Assembly (NCBI GenBank): GCA_964554335.1
Contig: CAZKOF010000002.1
Coordinates: 16,433 to 80,432, forward strand
Direction of reading: 5' to 3'
Source of the DNA: UBA3263 sp964554335
GTDB taxonomy: Bacteria; Bacteroidota; Bacteroidia; Bacteroidales; Muribaculaceae
Length of the DNA stretch: 64,000 nucleotides
Shown one piece after another: positions 1-8,002 of this stretch (within the stretch, counting starts at the first letter, position 1; each line of letters begins with the position of its first letter). The notes below the pieces were generated by a model that had not been told where the DNA came from, made no database searches, and worked only from the letters and a program-made list of their open reading frames with translations. The position numbers and the translations under genes are program-made.

Positions 1-1
1 A

Positions 2-841
2 ATGTTCGAGGGGCGCACGACCGGGACGCCCATCGGGTTTATTATCCGCAACACGAACCAGCGTTCGGGCGACTATAGCGAAATGGCGGAGGCGTTCAGG
101 CCGAGTCATGCGGACTTTACGTATCAGGCCCGTTACGGGGTGCGCGATTATCGCGGCGGGGGACGTGCGTCGGCGCGCGAAACGGCGGCGCGGGTTGTCG
201 GCGGTGCGTTCTGCCGTCAGTGGCTCGCGGGTATGGGTATAGAAATCCACGCCTCGACGTTGCAGGTCGGCGATATATGCGCGCGGGTGAGCGACACGGA
301 TGCGGAGAGCAATCCGGTCAGATGTTGCGACGCTGCGGCTGCCGAACGAATGACCCGGCTGATCGAGGAGGTCAAGGCTGCCGGCGACACCATTGGCGGA
401 GTTATAGGCCTGACAATTACGGGGTTGATGGCCGGCGCGGCCGGGGATCCTCTGTTTGACCGGCTGAACTCGCGCCTGGGCGAGGCGATGCTGACGATTC
501 CCGCCGTCAAGGGGGTAGAGTTCGGCATGGGGTTCGCGGGGTGCACGCGCCGCGGGTCGGAGATGATAGATGAATTTTATGTTGACGCGGAGGGGGAAAT
601 CCGCACGCGCACGAATCATTCGGGCGGCATTCAGGGCGGCATTTCAAACGGGATGCCGGTAGAGATGCGCATCGGGTTCAAGCCGGTTGCGACGCTCCTG
701 CAGGAGGTTCATACGGTTAACTGCCGAGGCGAGGCTGTTGACCTGCATGCGCGGGGGCGTCATGACCCGTGCGTGCTTCCGCGGGCAGTTCCCATTGTCG
801 AGGCCATGGCGGCGCTGACGGTTGCGGACCTGATGCGATGA
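2..841 (+). CDS. aroC: Chorismate synthase (5' end outside window)
   Basis: Catalyses the last shikimate step, 5-enolpyruvylshikimate-3-phosphate to chorismate, with reduced FMN. The visible 279 residues carry family signatures: GRTTGTPIGFIIRN at the left edge, then RYGVRDYRGGGRASARETA, and later GGIQGGISNGMPVEMR and GRHDPCVLPRAVPIVEAM near the C-terminus. The family is usually about 355-360 residues, so some 75-80 N-terminal residues lie before position 1; the ATG at position 2 is an internal Met. The next gene starts 44 nt after the stop from its own promoter. Confidence 0.96.
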   Translation: MFEGRTTGTPIGFIIRNTNQRSGDYSEMAEAFRPSHADFTYQARYGVRDYRGGGRASARETAARVVGGAFCRQWLAGMGIEIHASTLQVGDICARVSDTDAESNPVRCCDAAAAERMTRLIEEVKAAGDTIGGVIGLTITGLMAGAAGDPLFDRLNSRLGEAMLTIPAVKGVEFGMGFAGCTRRGSEMIDEFYVDAEGEIRTRTNHSGGIQGGISNGMPVEMRIGFKPVATLLQEVHTVNCRGEAVDLHARGRHDPCVLPRAVPIVEAMAALTVADLMR

Positions 842-872
842 AGGTTGAATTGTGAAAGCTGAGAAAATTTTG

Positions 873-880
873 TAACTTTG
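873..880 (+). promoter_or_regulatory. Bacteroidota -7 promoter element for the SurA-like gene
   Basis: TAACTTTG matches the Bacteroidota -7 consensus TAnnTTTG. A partial -33 element (ATTG, 849-852) lies 20 nt upstream. The ATG at 886 is only 5 nt beyond the element, so the transcript probably starts at or next to the start codon. Confidence 0.75.
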
Positions 881-885
881 TGGCG

Positions 886-2244
886 ATGAAAATTCGTAAT
901 ATTGCATATTCGTGTGCATTGGCGGCCACTGTAGCCGTCGGCGCCGCGGGTCCTGAGGACAACGTGGCCGAAGAAGTTGTCTGGATGATCGGCGACCAGC
1001 CGATCTGGCGTTCGGAAGTAGAATCGAGCTGGCAGGAGATGCGCCAGGAGAAGTTTCCGATTATCGGTGACCCCTATTGCTTCATTCCGGAGCAGATAGC
1101 GCTTGAGCGCATCTATCTGCATCAGGCCGATCTGGACTCGATCGAGGCCAACCCCTCGCAGATAGGCGCGCAGGTAGACTCGCGCATCAATGACTGGATC
1201 AATCAGGCGGGTTCGCGCGAGCAGCTCGAGCAGTATATGCACAAGAGCATCCCCGAGTTGCGTCAGTTCCTGACGGAAACGATGACCAATTCCTATCGTG
1301 TCAGCCAGGTTCAGCAGAAGCTGGTCGAGAAGGTGAAGCCGACGCCCTCGCAGGTAAGACGTTATTTCGACGCCCTTCCCGAAGATTCGGTTCCCTACGT
1401 TCCGACGCAGGTAGAGGTTGAAATCATCACTCTCAATCCGGTAATTCCCCGTCAGGAAATCGATGACATAAAGGAGCGTCTCCGCGGATATGCCGAGAGG
1501 GTCAATAACGGCACGGCGGAGTTTTCGACGCTGGCAATCATGTATAGCGAGGACGGGTCGTCGTCGATGGGCGGGGAAATAGGTTTCCGTCCCCGTTCGG
1601 GCCTGGTTCCGGAGTATGCCAACGTTGCCTTCAACCTGAAGGACCCGAAGAAAGCGTCGGCGGTTGTCGAGACGGAATATGGCTACCATATTATCCAGCT
1701 GATAGAGAAGCGCGGCGACCGCGTCAACACGCGCCACATTCTTCTGCGCCCGAAGGTTGCGGCCTCGGACCTCAATGCCGCCCGCGAGCGGTTGGACTCG
1801 ATCCGCGCCGATATTCTCGAGGAGAAGTTCACGTTTGAGGACGCCGCGGGAGTGCTCAGTCAAGATAAGGACACGCGCAATAACCACGGCCTGATGACGA
1901 ACTCGGAGACGGGTACGAGCTATTTTGAGATGAGCCAGTTGCCGGCGGAGATTGCCCGCGAGGTAGCGTCGCTGAAGCCGGGTCAGGTTTCGAAGGCGTT
2001 CACGATGAAGAACCTGAGCAATTCGGCCGACATTGTCTGCATTGCTAAGCTGAAGAGCCGCACGGAGGCTCATCGCGCCAACATGGTCAACGACTATCAG
2101 CTGATTCGTGAAATGGCGATGAACGCCGAGCGTCAGCGCATTCTCAACCAATGGGTTGACAAGAAAATCGCGTCAACCTACATCCGCATCGAGCCGGGTT
2201 GGAGCGACTGTCCGGACTGGAGACACAAATGGGTTAAAAATTAA
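886..2244 (+). CDS. SurA-like peptidyl-prolyl cis-trans isomerase (parvulin type)
   Basis: Periplasmic foldase, probably assisting outer-membrane protein folding. The 452-residue protein has an N-terminal signal-like segment (RNIAYSCALAATVAVGAAG), a helical SurA-type N-domain, and two parvulin-like stretches: about 175-270 (with FSTLAIMYSEDGSS, GGEIGF and TEYGYHIIQLIEK) and about 275-380 (beginning RHILLRPKV). The first parvulin domain is well conserved; the second is degenerate. I chose ATG 886 because an in-frame GTG at 880 lies inside the promoter element. The next gene follows after a 33-nt A+T-rich repeat, and envelope-biogenesis roles suggest an operon. Confidence 0.88.
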   Translation: MKIRNIAYSCALAATVAVGAAGPEDNVAEEVVWMIGDQPIWRSEVESSWQEMRQEKFPIIGDPYCFIPEQIALERIYLHQADLDSIEANPSQIGAQVDSRINDWINQAGSREQLEQYMHKSIPELRQFLTETMTNSYRVSQVQQKLVEKVKPTPSQVRRYFDALPEDSVPYVPTQVEVEIITLNPVIPRQEIDDIKERLRGYAERVNNGTAEFSTLAIMYSEDGSSSMGGEIGFRPRSGLVPEYANVAFNLKDPKKASAVVETEYGYHIIQLIEKRGDRVNTRHILLRPKVAASDLNAARERLDSIRADILEEKFTFEDAAGVLSQDKDTRNNHGLMTNSETGTSYFEMSQLPAEIAREVASLKPGQVSKAFTMKNLSNSADIVCIAKLKSRTEAHRANMVNDYQLIREMAMNAERQRILNQWVDKKIASTYIRIEPGWSDCPDWRHKWVKN

Positions 2245-2273
2245 AAGTTAAAAACGAAAAATTAAAAGTTAAG
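2232..2273. repeat. A+T-rich dispersed repeat (TTAAAAGTTAAAAATTAAAA family)
   Basis: Short runs of TTAAAA, AAAATTAAAA and GTTAAAA fill the gap between the SurA-like and OstA-like genes. Similar tracts occur between other genes in this window (near 12.5, 24.8, 31.6, 34.5, 49.0, 49.5 and 56.7 kb). Confidence 0.6.
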
Positions 2274-2277
2274 AGTC

Positions 2278-3942
2278 TTGACGGTGGGGCGCAGGAGTCG
2301 GTTGCCGGTGATTGTCGTTGCCCTGGTGGCGGCGGGGATGTTTGCGCGCAATCCGCTGCACACGCCCGATACGACGCCGATACGACCGCTCGTGCCCGAA
2401 GCTGACCGTCATCAACGGGGCAAGCTCTTTCTTGAACGGGCCGATTCGCTCATGGTGCTTCCCGAGGAGCAGGGCGTGCAGATTCTTATCGGCAACGTCG
2501 TTTTTCGTCAGGGCGACATGTTTATGTATTGCGACTCGGCTCGCTTCTATACGTCGCCGTCGCTTCCGGCCGACTCTATGGAGGCGTTCGGCAACATACG
2601 CATGGAGCAGGGGGATACGCTCTTTCTCTATGGCGACTACATGGATTACTCCGGGTCGCAGCAGCTGGCCACGGTATATGGCGAGGGCCGCGACGTCAGG
2701 CTGATTAACCGCGACGTCACGCTGACGGCACCGATTCTGCATTATTCGCAGGCAATGGAGCTCGGCTACTATCTCAACGGCGGCAAGCTGACCGACCCTA
2801 AGAATGAACTGACGTCGCTCGAGGGTGAATATGCCCCGCCGACGAAGGATGCGAACTTCTATCGCCATGTTGTTCTCAACGGCATTTCGAATCAGGGCGA
2901 CACGGTGCGCATCTATACCGACACCCTGCTCTACAATACGGACACGCGTATCGCCCTTCTGCCGGTCTATGCGCGTATATATGGCGAGGACGGCGACATC
3001 ACGTCGCTCAACGGCATCTATGACACGGGGCTCGACTTGGCCACGCTGCTCGACCGCTCGACCGTGCACACCAACCGCGGCAACACGCTGACAGGCGACT
3101 CGCTGGTCTACGACAAAGCCGCGGGCCGCGGCGAGGCGTTCGGCAATATGGTGCTGACGGACTCGGCACGCCGGATGACCATCGAGGGCGACTATGGCTC
3201 CTATAACGAGCTGACCGACTCGGCCTACTGCACGGGGCGCGCGCGGGCGTTGGAGTATTCGCAGGCAGACACTCTGTATCTTCACGGCGACGTTATCCGC
3301 ACGTGGCAGACGCCTGACTCCGTGCGCATGATGGTTGCCAATCCCAACGTAAGATTTTGGAGGGTGGATATCCAGGGTGTCTGTGATTCAATGACGTTTG
3401 TCGACACGGACACGACGATACGCATGGACTATGACCCGGTTATATGGAGCGAGAACCGCGAGATTTTCGGCAACCGCATCATTCTCTACATGAATGACTC
3501 CACGGCCGAAAAGGCGTGGCTTCCCGACTTCGGCTTCATGGCCGAGCAGGTCGAGGGCAATTACTTCAACCAGCTCTCGGGCAAGGAGATGATTGCCTAC
3601 TTCAACGGCGAGGGCGAACTGCGTCAGCTTGATGTCAACGGCTCGGTGCAGGCAATCATACTCCCCGAAGAGGAAGACTCGACCATCAACAAGATTGCCA
3701 ACATCGAGTCGTCATATATGATAGCGACTTTTGCGGGACGCGAAATCGAACGCGTGAAGCTATGGGACGCCACCTCGGGCACCGTCACTCCGCTCTATCT
3801 GGCAAAAAAGAGCCTCTTCCGCCTGCCCCGCTTCAAATGGCTCGAAGACGAGCGCCCGACCGGTCCCGCCGACATCTTTCCGCGCCAGGCTGCAACGCCG
3901 CTCCCAAAAGAAGAGGAGACACCTGTTGAGTCAGGGCGTTGA
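2278..3942 (+). CDS. OstA-like protein, LptA/LptD N-terminal family
   Basis: Probable periplasmic lipopolysaccharide-transport bridge protein. The 554-residue product begins with a basic, hydrophobic signal-like stretch (RRSRLPVIVVALVAAGMFA), followed by many short beta repeats such as GNVVFRQGDMFMYCDSARFY, GNIRMEQGDTLFLYGDYMDY and TLTGDSLVYDKAAGRGEAFG. These are typical of the OstA beta-jellyroll fold in Bacteroidota proteins annotated OstA-like. No LptD barrel follows. The start is uncertain: TTG 2278 or GTG 2284, since no ATG precedes the hydrophobic segment. It follows the SurA-like foldase gene, consistent with outer-membrane biogenesis. Confidence 0.82.
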   Translation: MTVGRRSRLPVIVVALVAAGMFARNPLHTPDTTPIRPLVPEADRHQRGKLFLERADSLMVLPEEQGVQILIGNVVFRQGDMFMYCDSARFYTSPSLPADSMEAFGNIRMEQGDTLFLYGDYMDYSGSQQLATVYGEGRDVRLINRDVTLTAPILHYSQAMELGYYLNGGKLTDPKNELTSLEGEYAPPTKDANFYRHVVLNGISNQGDTVRIYTDTLLYNTDTRIALLPVYARIYGEDGDITSLNGIYDTGLDLATLLDRSTVHTNRGNTLTGDSLVYDKAAGRGEAFGNMVLTDSARRMTIEGDYGSYNELTDSAYCTGRARALEYSQADTLYLHGDVIRTWQTPDSVRMMVANPNVRFWRVDIQGVCDSMTFVDTDTTIRMDYDPVIWSENREIFGNRIILYMNDSTAEKAWLPDFGFMAEQVEGNYFNQLSGKEMIAYFNGEGELRQLDVNGSVQAIILPEEEDSTINKIANIESSYMIATFAGREIERVKLWDATSGTVTPLYLAKKSLFRLPRFKWLEDERPTGPADIFPRQAATPLPKEEETPVESGR

Positions 3943-4139
3943 GGACCGATAGGGTGGTTAGATGCTGACGGAGGTGCGGGATTTTCGGAGAAAAGGCTTA
4001 TCTTTGCAAGGGATAATCAAAAAACTTATATCTGATTGAAATTCAGAATAGAATGAAGGAGTTGCGATTTTAAGGTAACGATTTAGCGAAAATGCAAATT
4101 CACTGATATGCTGTGCCTTGCTACTCCTAACAACTCTAA
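3943..4139. other. Intergenic stretch at the left edge of the inserted segment
   Basis: No gene recognised. It holds a lone promoter-like element (TATCTTTG, 3999-4006, plus strand) with no convincing start codon behind it. From about 4010 the base composition shifts to A+T-rich, unlike the OstA-like gene before it. This looks like the boundary of inserted DNA. Confidence 0.45.
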
Positions 4140-4370
4140 TGCAAAGGTCTGACCGCGAACTACCGACCTACATTGGGCGGAGAAAGGTTCTTCACCGACA
4201 AGGAGGTGTCCGCACGTCTGAAAGTGAGCCGCCGGACACTTCAGGACTACCGCAATGAGGGACGGATACCTTACATCCAGTTGGGCGGTAAAATCCTCTA
4301 CCGTGAATCTGACATAGAACGGATGCTGAATGACGGTTACCGCTCCGCTTACCGACTGACGGGCACTTGA
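4140..4370 (+). pseudogene. Remnant of an excisionase/MerR-type helix-turn-helix gene
   Basis: The frame reads GGERFFTDKEVSARLKVSRR and then TLQDYRNEGRIPYIQLGGKI, a clear HTH_17-type DNA-binding domain like those encoded near integrases and mobilisation genes of Bacteroidota conjugative elements. The frame is open from 4140 after a stop at 4137 but has no ATG; the only start options are TTG 4173 and a CTG. The N-terminal helical half usual in these proteins is missing, so I call it a 5'-truncated remnant. Its TGA (4368-4370) lies inside an 18-bp direct repeat shared with the far side of the Fic gene. No integrase is visible nearby. Confidence 0.65.
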
Positions 4371-4383
4371 TTTTCTTGAAGGA
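4366..4383. repeat. 18-bp direct repeat, left copy
   Basis: CTTGATTTTCTTGAAGGA, identical to 5567-5584. The two copies bracket the Fic gene and its promoter, 1201 bp apart start to start. Possible recombination or duplication footprint. Confidence 0.75.
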
Positions 4384-4418
4384 GCAAGATAAGTATTTAT
4401 CGACCTCATCCGTTGAAG

Positions 4419-4453
4419 TATCTGCATCATAATTTCGTTTTGTGGTGCAGATA
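4419..4453. promoter_or_regulatory. Inverted repeat upstream of fic
   Basis: TATCTGCATCA (4419-4429) pairs with TGGTGCAGATA (4443-4453), one mismatch, around a 13-nt T-rich loop. A second small palindrome (GCATTTGATGC, 4459-4469) follows. Both lie just before the fic -7 element, so they may be operator sites or a terminator for the upstream remnant. Confidence 0.45.
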
Positions 4454-4488
4454 TTTCGCATTTGATGCAAATAAGAGAAAAAAATGAT

Positions 4489-4496
4489 TAACTTTG
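4489..4496 (+). promoter_or_regulatory. -7 promoter element for fic
   Basis: TAACTTTG, 13 nt before ATG 4510. No exact -33 TTTG is found at the usual 19-20 nt spacing. Confidence 0.65.
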
Positions 4497-4509
4497 CCAT
4501 CATAAAACA

Positions 4510-5565
4510 ATGAATATCATGCATGATTACGAATATATGGATATTCCCGGCAGACTGCTGACGCCGGAAATAGTCAATTTACTCTCTGCCATACATGAAT
4601 GTAAGGGCAAACAGGAGTTATATATCGAGGCACAAACCGATGTCTTGACCGCGCTTTTGGATATTGCAAAAATCCAAAGTACAAAAGCTTCCAATAAGAT
4701 AGAAGGCATATTCACCTCAGACGAACGTCTGGAAGCGTTGGTGATGGAAAAAGCCGAACCGCGAAACCGTTCGGAAGAAGAAATCGCGGGTTACAGGGAG
4801 GTATTGGCTACGATACATGAAAGCTATGAGTATATCCCTGTCAGCGTAAACAATATCCTGCAACTGCACCGTGATTTATACAGTTTCAGTGGTAGCAACA
4901 ATGGAGGCAAGTTCAAGAATTCGGATAACGTGATTGCGGAATCAGGAAAGCACGGAACGCAGAAAGTACGTTTTATCCCGGTTCCTGCCTTTCAGACCGC
5001 GGAAGCGATGGAAAGCCTTTGCGACAGGTTCCGGACTGTGGCGGATAGCGGCAAATACGATGCGCTTCTGCTCGTCCCGATGTTCATCCTTGATTTCCTT
5101 TGCATCCATCCGTTCAATGACGGCAACGGGCGCATGAGCCGTTTGCTTACGTTGCTATTGTTATATCGGAGCGGTTATATCGTGGGGAAATACATCAGCG
5201 TCGAGATGCTGGTGGAGAAAACGAAGGAAACCTATTATGAAGCTCTTCGAGAAAGCTCCGCCGGATGGCATGACAACGAAAACAATTACGAACCGTTTGT
5301 CCGCTACTATTTAGGAATTATATTGAAGGCGTACAAGGAGTTTCAGGAAAGGGTGGAACACCTGCAATATCGTAGCCTCTCCAAAGCCGAAAGAGTAAAA
5401 GCGGTGTTCGACAAGAAAATGGGCAAACTCACGAAAGCCGATATTGCGGCATATTGTCCGGACATCAGTGAAACGACCATTGAACGGACGTTGAAAGAAC
5501 TGCTGGATGTCGGATATATAGAAAAGGTGGGCAAGGCAAGGGCTACCGGATATATCAAGAAATAG
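4510..5565 (+). CDS. Fic-domain protein (probable AMP-transferase, class II)
   Basis: Fic enzymes usually transfer AMP from ATP to hydroxyl side chains of target proteins. The 351-residue product has the full active-site motif HPFNDGNGR at 200-208 with catalytic His200. The inhibitory motif (S/T)xxxE(G/N) appears N-terminally as SNKIEG at 61-66, which by family rules predicts a self-inhibited class II enzyme. Residues about 285-351 form a winged-helix-like end (TKADIAAYCPDISETTIERT), common in Fic/DOC-type regulators. It is a solitary gene with its own promoter, in A+T-richer DNA than its neighbours and bracketed by an 18-bp direct repeat. No antitoxin partner is adjacent. ATG 4519 is an alternative start. 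Confidence 0.92.
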   Translation: MNIMHDYEYMDIPGRLLTPEIVNLLSAIHECKGKQELYIEAQTDVLTALLDIAKIQSTKASNKIEGIFTSDERLEALVMEKAEPRNRSEEEIAGYREVLATIHESYEYIPVSVNNILQLHRDLYSFSGSNNGGKFKNSDNVIAESGKHGTQKVRFIPVPAFQTAEAMESLCDRFRTVADSGKYDALLLVPMFILDFLCIHPFNDGNGRMSRLLTLLLLYRSGYIVGKYISVEMLVEKTKETYYEALRESSAGWHDNENNYEPFVRYYLGIILKAYKEFQERVEHLQYRSLSKAERVKAVFDKKMGKLTKADIAAYCPDISETTIERTLKELLDVGYIEKVGKARATGYIKK

Positions 5566-5566
5566 C

Positions 5567-5584
5567 CTTGATTTTCTTGAAGGA
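5567..5584. repeat. 18-bp direct repeat, right copy
   Basis: Identical to 4366-4383, starting one base after the fic stop codon. Confidence 0.75.
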
Positions 5585-5733
5585 ACGAAGTTTGCCGTCT
5601 GCCCTATCTTCTTGCATAAACAAGAATACATTCTACTAAAAGAAAGAACGACTTACGGATGAAGTCAGAATCGCTAAAACGCTTTATCTCAATGTTCTTT
5701 CATCGTTTTTCCCTCATTCTCGTTTTTTTGTTG

Positions 5734-5741
5734 TATCTTTG
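5734..5741 (+). promoter_or_regulatory. -7 promoter element for dapA-rsmA
   Basis: TATCTTTG, 24 nt before ATG 5766. It sits at the right edge of the inserted A+T-rich segment. Confidence 0.7.
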
Positions 5742-5765
5742 CAGAGGAAAACAAAAAACGTTTTT

Positions 5766-6650
5766 ATGGGAAGACCGAATTTGAAGGGCATGGGAGTGGC
5801 GTTGATAACGCCGTTCAAGTCCGATAAAACGATAGATTTCAATGCTCTGGCCCGGTTGGTGGAGTATCAGATAAAGAGTGGCATTGACTTTTTGGTCGTG
5901 CTTGGCACCACGGCGGAGACTCCGGCGTTGAGCGCCGATGAGAAGAGCCGCGTGCGTCAGTTCGTGGCTCAGCGGGTTGCCGGGCGTGTTCCTCTGGTTT
6001 TGGGATTGGGGGGTAATAATACGGCGGCGGTCTGCGAGGAGTTGCGCACGACGGATCTGTCGGATTTCGTTGCCGTGCTATCGGTCGTGCCATATTATAA
6101 TAAGCCGTCGCAGGAGGGCATATATCAGCATTATGCGGCGATTGCGGAGGCTTCGCCGCTGCCGATTGTGCTCTATAACGTTCCGGGTCGCACGGGGGTC
6201 AATATGACTGCGGAGACGACTTTGAGGCTGGCGTATGATTTTCCGGAGAAGATTATCGCGGTCAAGGAGGCGTCGGGCAATTTCTCGCAAATCGATGATA
6301 TCATCAAGCGGAAGCCGGCGGATTTCATGGTCATTTCGGGCGATGACGGCATTACGTTCCCGTTGATTACTCTCGGCGCCGTCGGGGTCATCTCGGTTAT
6401 CGGCAATGCCTTTCCGCGTGAGTTCAGCCGCATGGTCAGGCTGGCGCTGGAGGGCGATTTTGCCAACGCGCTGCTGATACATCATAAGTTTACGGAGTTG
6501 TTTTCACTATTGTTTGTCGACGGCAACCCTGCGGGGGTGAAGTGTCTGCTCCACGCTATGGGATATATTGAGAATGAGTTGCGCCTGCCGTTAGTTCCGA
6601 CGCGAATAACAACGTATGATAAAATTCGCGAGGTTCTTGAACGGCTCTGA
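5766..6650 (+). CDS. dapA: 4-hydroxy-tetrahydrodipicolinate synthase
   Basis: Condenses pyruvate with aspartate semialdehyde in lysine and meso-diaminopimelate synthesis. The 294-residue protein has the usual family length. It shows GMGVALITPF at the N-terminus, LGTTAETPAL in the substrate loop, LYNVPGRTGVN carrying the catalytic Tyr (about 136) and IIAVKEASGN carrying the Schiff-base Lys (about 165). I chose ATG 5766 because the upstream TTG at 5739 overlaps the -7 element. The stop overlaps the rsmA start by one base (TGATG), so the two are translationally coupled. Confidence 0.96.
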   Translation: MGRPNLKGMGVALITPFKSDKTIDFNALARLVEYQIKSGIDFLVVLGTTAETPALSADEKSRVRQFVAQRVAGRVPLVLGLGGNNTAAVCEELRTTDLSDFVAVLSVVPYYNKPSQEGIYQHYAAIAEASPLPIVLYNVPGRTGVNMTAETTLRLAYDFPEKIIAVKEASGNFSQIDDIIKRKPADFMVISGDDGITFPLITLGAVGVISVIGNAFPREFSRMVRLALEGDFANALLIHHKFTELFSLLFVDGNPAGVKCLLHAMGYIENELRLPLVPTRITTYDKIREVLERL

Positions 6651-7417
6651 TGGAGAAAGTTAAACCGAAAAAGTCGCTGGGTCAGCATTTTCTGACCGAC
6701 CTGCGTGTTGCCGAGCGCATAGCGGCGACGATTGATGATTTTCGCTCATTGCCGGCTCTGGAGGTCGGTCCGGGCATGGGGGTGTTGACCCGCTTTCTGC
6801 TCGAGCGGGGCGAGGATGTCACGGTTGTTGAGCTCGACGGCGAAAGCGTCGATTGGCTGCGTGAGCATTTCGCGGGGCTGAAGATTGTTGAGGGCGATTT
6901 TCTGCGTCTTAATCTGTCAGAGCTGATGGGCGGACGGGAGTTTACGGTAATAGGGAATTATCCGTACAACATTTCGTCGCAGATATTTTTCCACATACTT
7001 GATTTCAAGGATTATATTCCTTGTTGCGCGGGGATGTTGCAGCGTGAGGTCGCCGAGCGCCTGGCCGCGGGGCCGGGGACTAAAGCGCGCGGCATTCTGA
7101 GCGTTCTTCTGCAGGTGTGGTATGACGTCGAGTATCTTTTCACGGTCAGCGAGGGTGTTTTCAATCCTCCTCCGAAAGTGAAGAGCGGTGTTGTCAGGCT
7201 GACGCGCAATTCGCGCCGGGAGCTGGGGGTCGATGCGGCGTTGTTCAAGACGGTTGTCAAGACGACTTTCGGTCAGCGGCGCAAGACGATACGCAATTCC
7301 ATCCGTGCGTTGTGTCCGGAGTTTCCGTCGGAGCATCCAATGGCGGGGCGCCGGCCCGAGCAGCTTAGCGTCGAGGAATTCATCGAGCTGACGCGTGCGG
7401 TTACAGAGCTACGGTAA
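6650..7417 (+). CDS. rsmA: 16S rRNA dimethyladenosine transferase
   Basis: Dimethylates two adjacent adenines near the 3' end of 16S rRNA during small-subunit maturation (KsgA). The 255-residue product has the leading KKSLGQHFL motif, SAM-binding EVGPGMGVLTRFL (about 38-50) and the catalytic NYPYNIS motif (about 103-109). FNPPPKVKSGVVRL and FGQRRKTIRNS follow near the C-terminus. It overlaps dapA by one base. The 3' end overlaps the convergent folB gene by 17 nt, leaving no room for a terminator. Confidence 0.96.
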   Translation: MEKVKPKKSLGQHFLTDLRVAERIAATIDDFRSLPALEVGPGMGVLTRFLLERGEDVTVVELDGESVDWLREHFAGLKIVEGDFLRLNLSELMGGREFTVIGNYPYNISSQIFFHILDFKDYIPCCAGMLQREVAERLAAGPGTKARGILSVLLQVWYDVEYLFTVSEGVFNPPPKVKSGVVRLTRNSRRELGVDAALFKTVVKTTFGQRRKTIRNSIRALCPEFPSEHPMAGRRPEQLSVEEFIELTRAVTELR

Positions 7418-7739
7418 CGGCAACGGATTCTACGTCGAAAGGCATTGGCGGGGCGAGCTTGGCAAGGGTCAGCTCGCCTGCGTTGATTTTTGGGAAGGCC
7501 TTTCGCAGGGCGATGACGAGGCGTGTCGCGGCGTGCTCGATGAGGGCCGAGGGGGTCTGCATTTCGCGTTTAATGACGGCGCAGACGTCGGCATAGTTGA
7601 TGGTGGCGTCGAGGTTGTCGGAGCCGTCGTAGTCGGTGTCGATCCGGAGGGTCACTTCAAAGTCCTGGCCAACGATTCGTTCGAGGGGTAGGACGCCGTG
7701 GCAGCCATGTACTCGCAGGCGATTGATTGTGATTTTCAT
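7401..7739 (-). CDS. folB: Dihydroneopterin aldolase
   Basis: Cleaves 7,8-dihydroneopterin to 6-hydroxymethyl-dihydropterin and glycolaldehyde in folate synthesis. The 112-residue protein has the typical family length. It begins KITINRLRVHGCHGVLPLER, the family's opening with the conserved GxHGV-like loop, and carries NYADVCAVI and LIEHAATRL, the helix bearing the usual pterin-binding Glu. It is 14 nt downstream of the small membrane protein gene and probably the last gene of that transcript. Confidence 0.93.
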   Translation of the reverse strand: MKITINRLRVHGCHGVLPLERIVGQDFEVTLRIDTDYDGSDNLDATINYADVCAVIKREMQTPSALIEHAATRLVIALRKAFPKINAGELTLAKLAPPMPFDVESVAVTVAL

Positions 7740-7753
7740 ATGCGCGGGTATTG

Positions 7754-8002
7754 TCAGAATGGTTCATCGAGGGGAGAGCGGGGTGTGGGCGCGGGTTTGG
7801 ATTGCTTCGCGGCCGATTTTTTTGTGCGGACGCGGGGCGCGGCCGGCGTCACGGTGTCGGCCGCCGGTTCGGGGAGGCCGCCGGCCGGGACCACGGCATC
7901 GGGCGAGGGGATGAGGGCCGCGAGCAGCAGGACCAGGAGCAGGAGAATGGCGGTCAGCAGCAGTCCGAGGCGCTGGGGGTATGTCAGCCCGCGTCGGTTC
8001 AT
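7754..8002 (-). CDS. Small single-pass membrane protein coupled to the Na+ symporter
   Basis: The 82-residue product starts MNRRGLTYPQRLG, followed by one strongly hydrophobic segment (LLLTAILLLLVLLLAALI, about 14-31) and a Pro/Ala/Thr/Lys-rich tail. The ATG overlaps the symporter stop by four bases (ATGA), so it is translationally coupled to it. Small coupled membrane subunits are known for NSS-family transporters (MetS with MetP in Corynebacterium). Whether this protein plays that role is inference from position and topology only, as I see no clear sequence match. Confidence 0.7.
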   Translation of the reverse strand: MNRRGLTYPQRLGLLLTAILLLLVLLLAALIPSPDAVVPAGGLPEPAADTVTPAAPRVRTKKSAAKQSKPAPTPRSPLDEPF

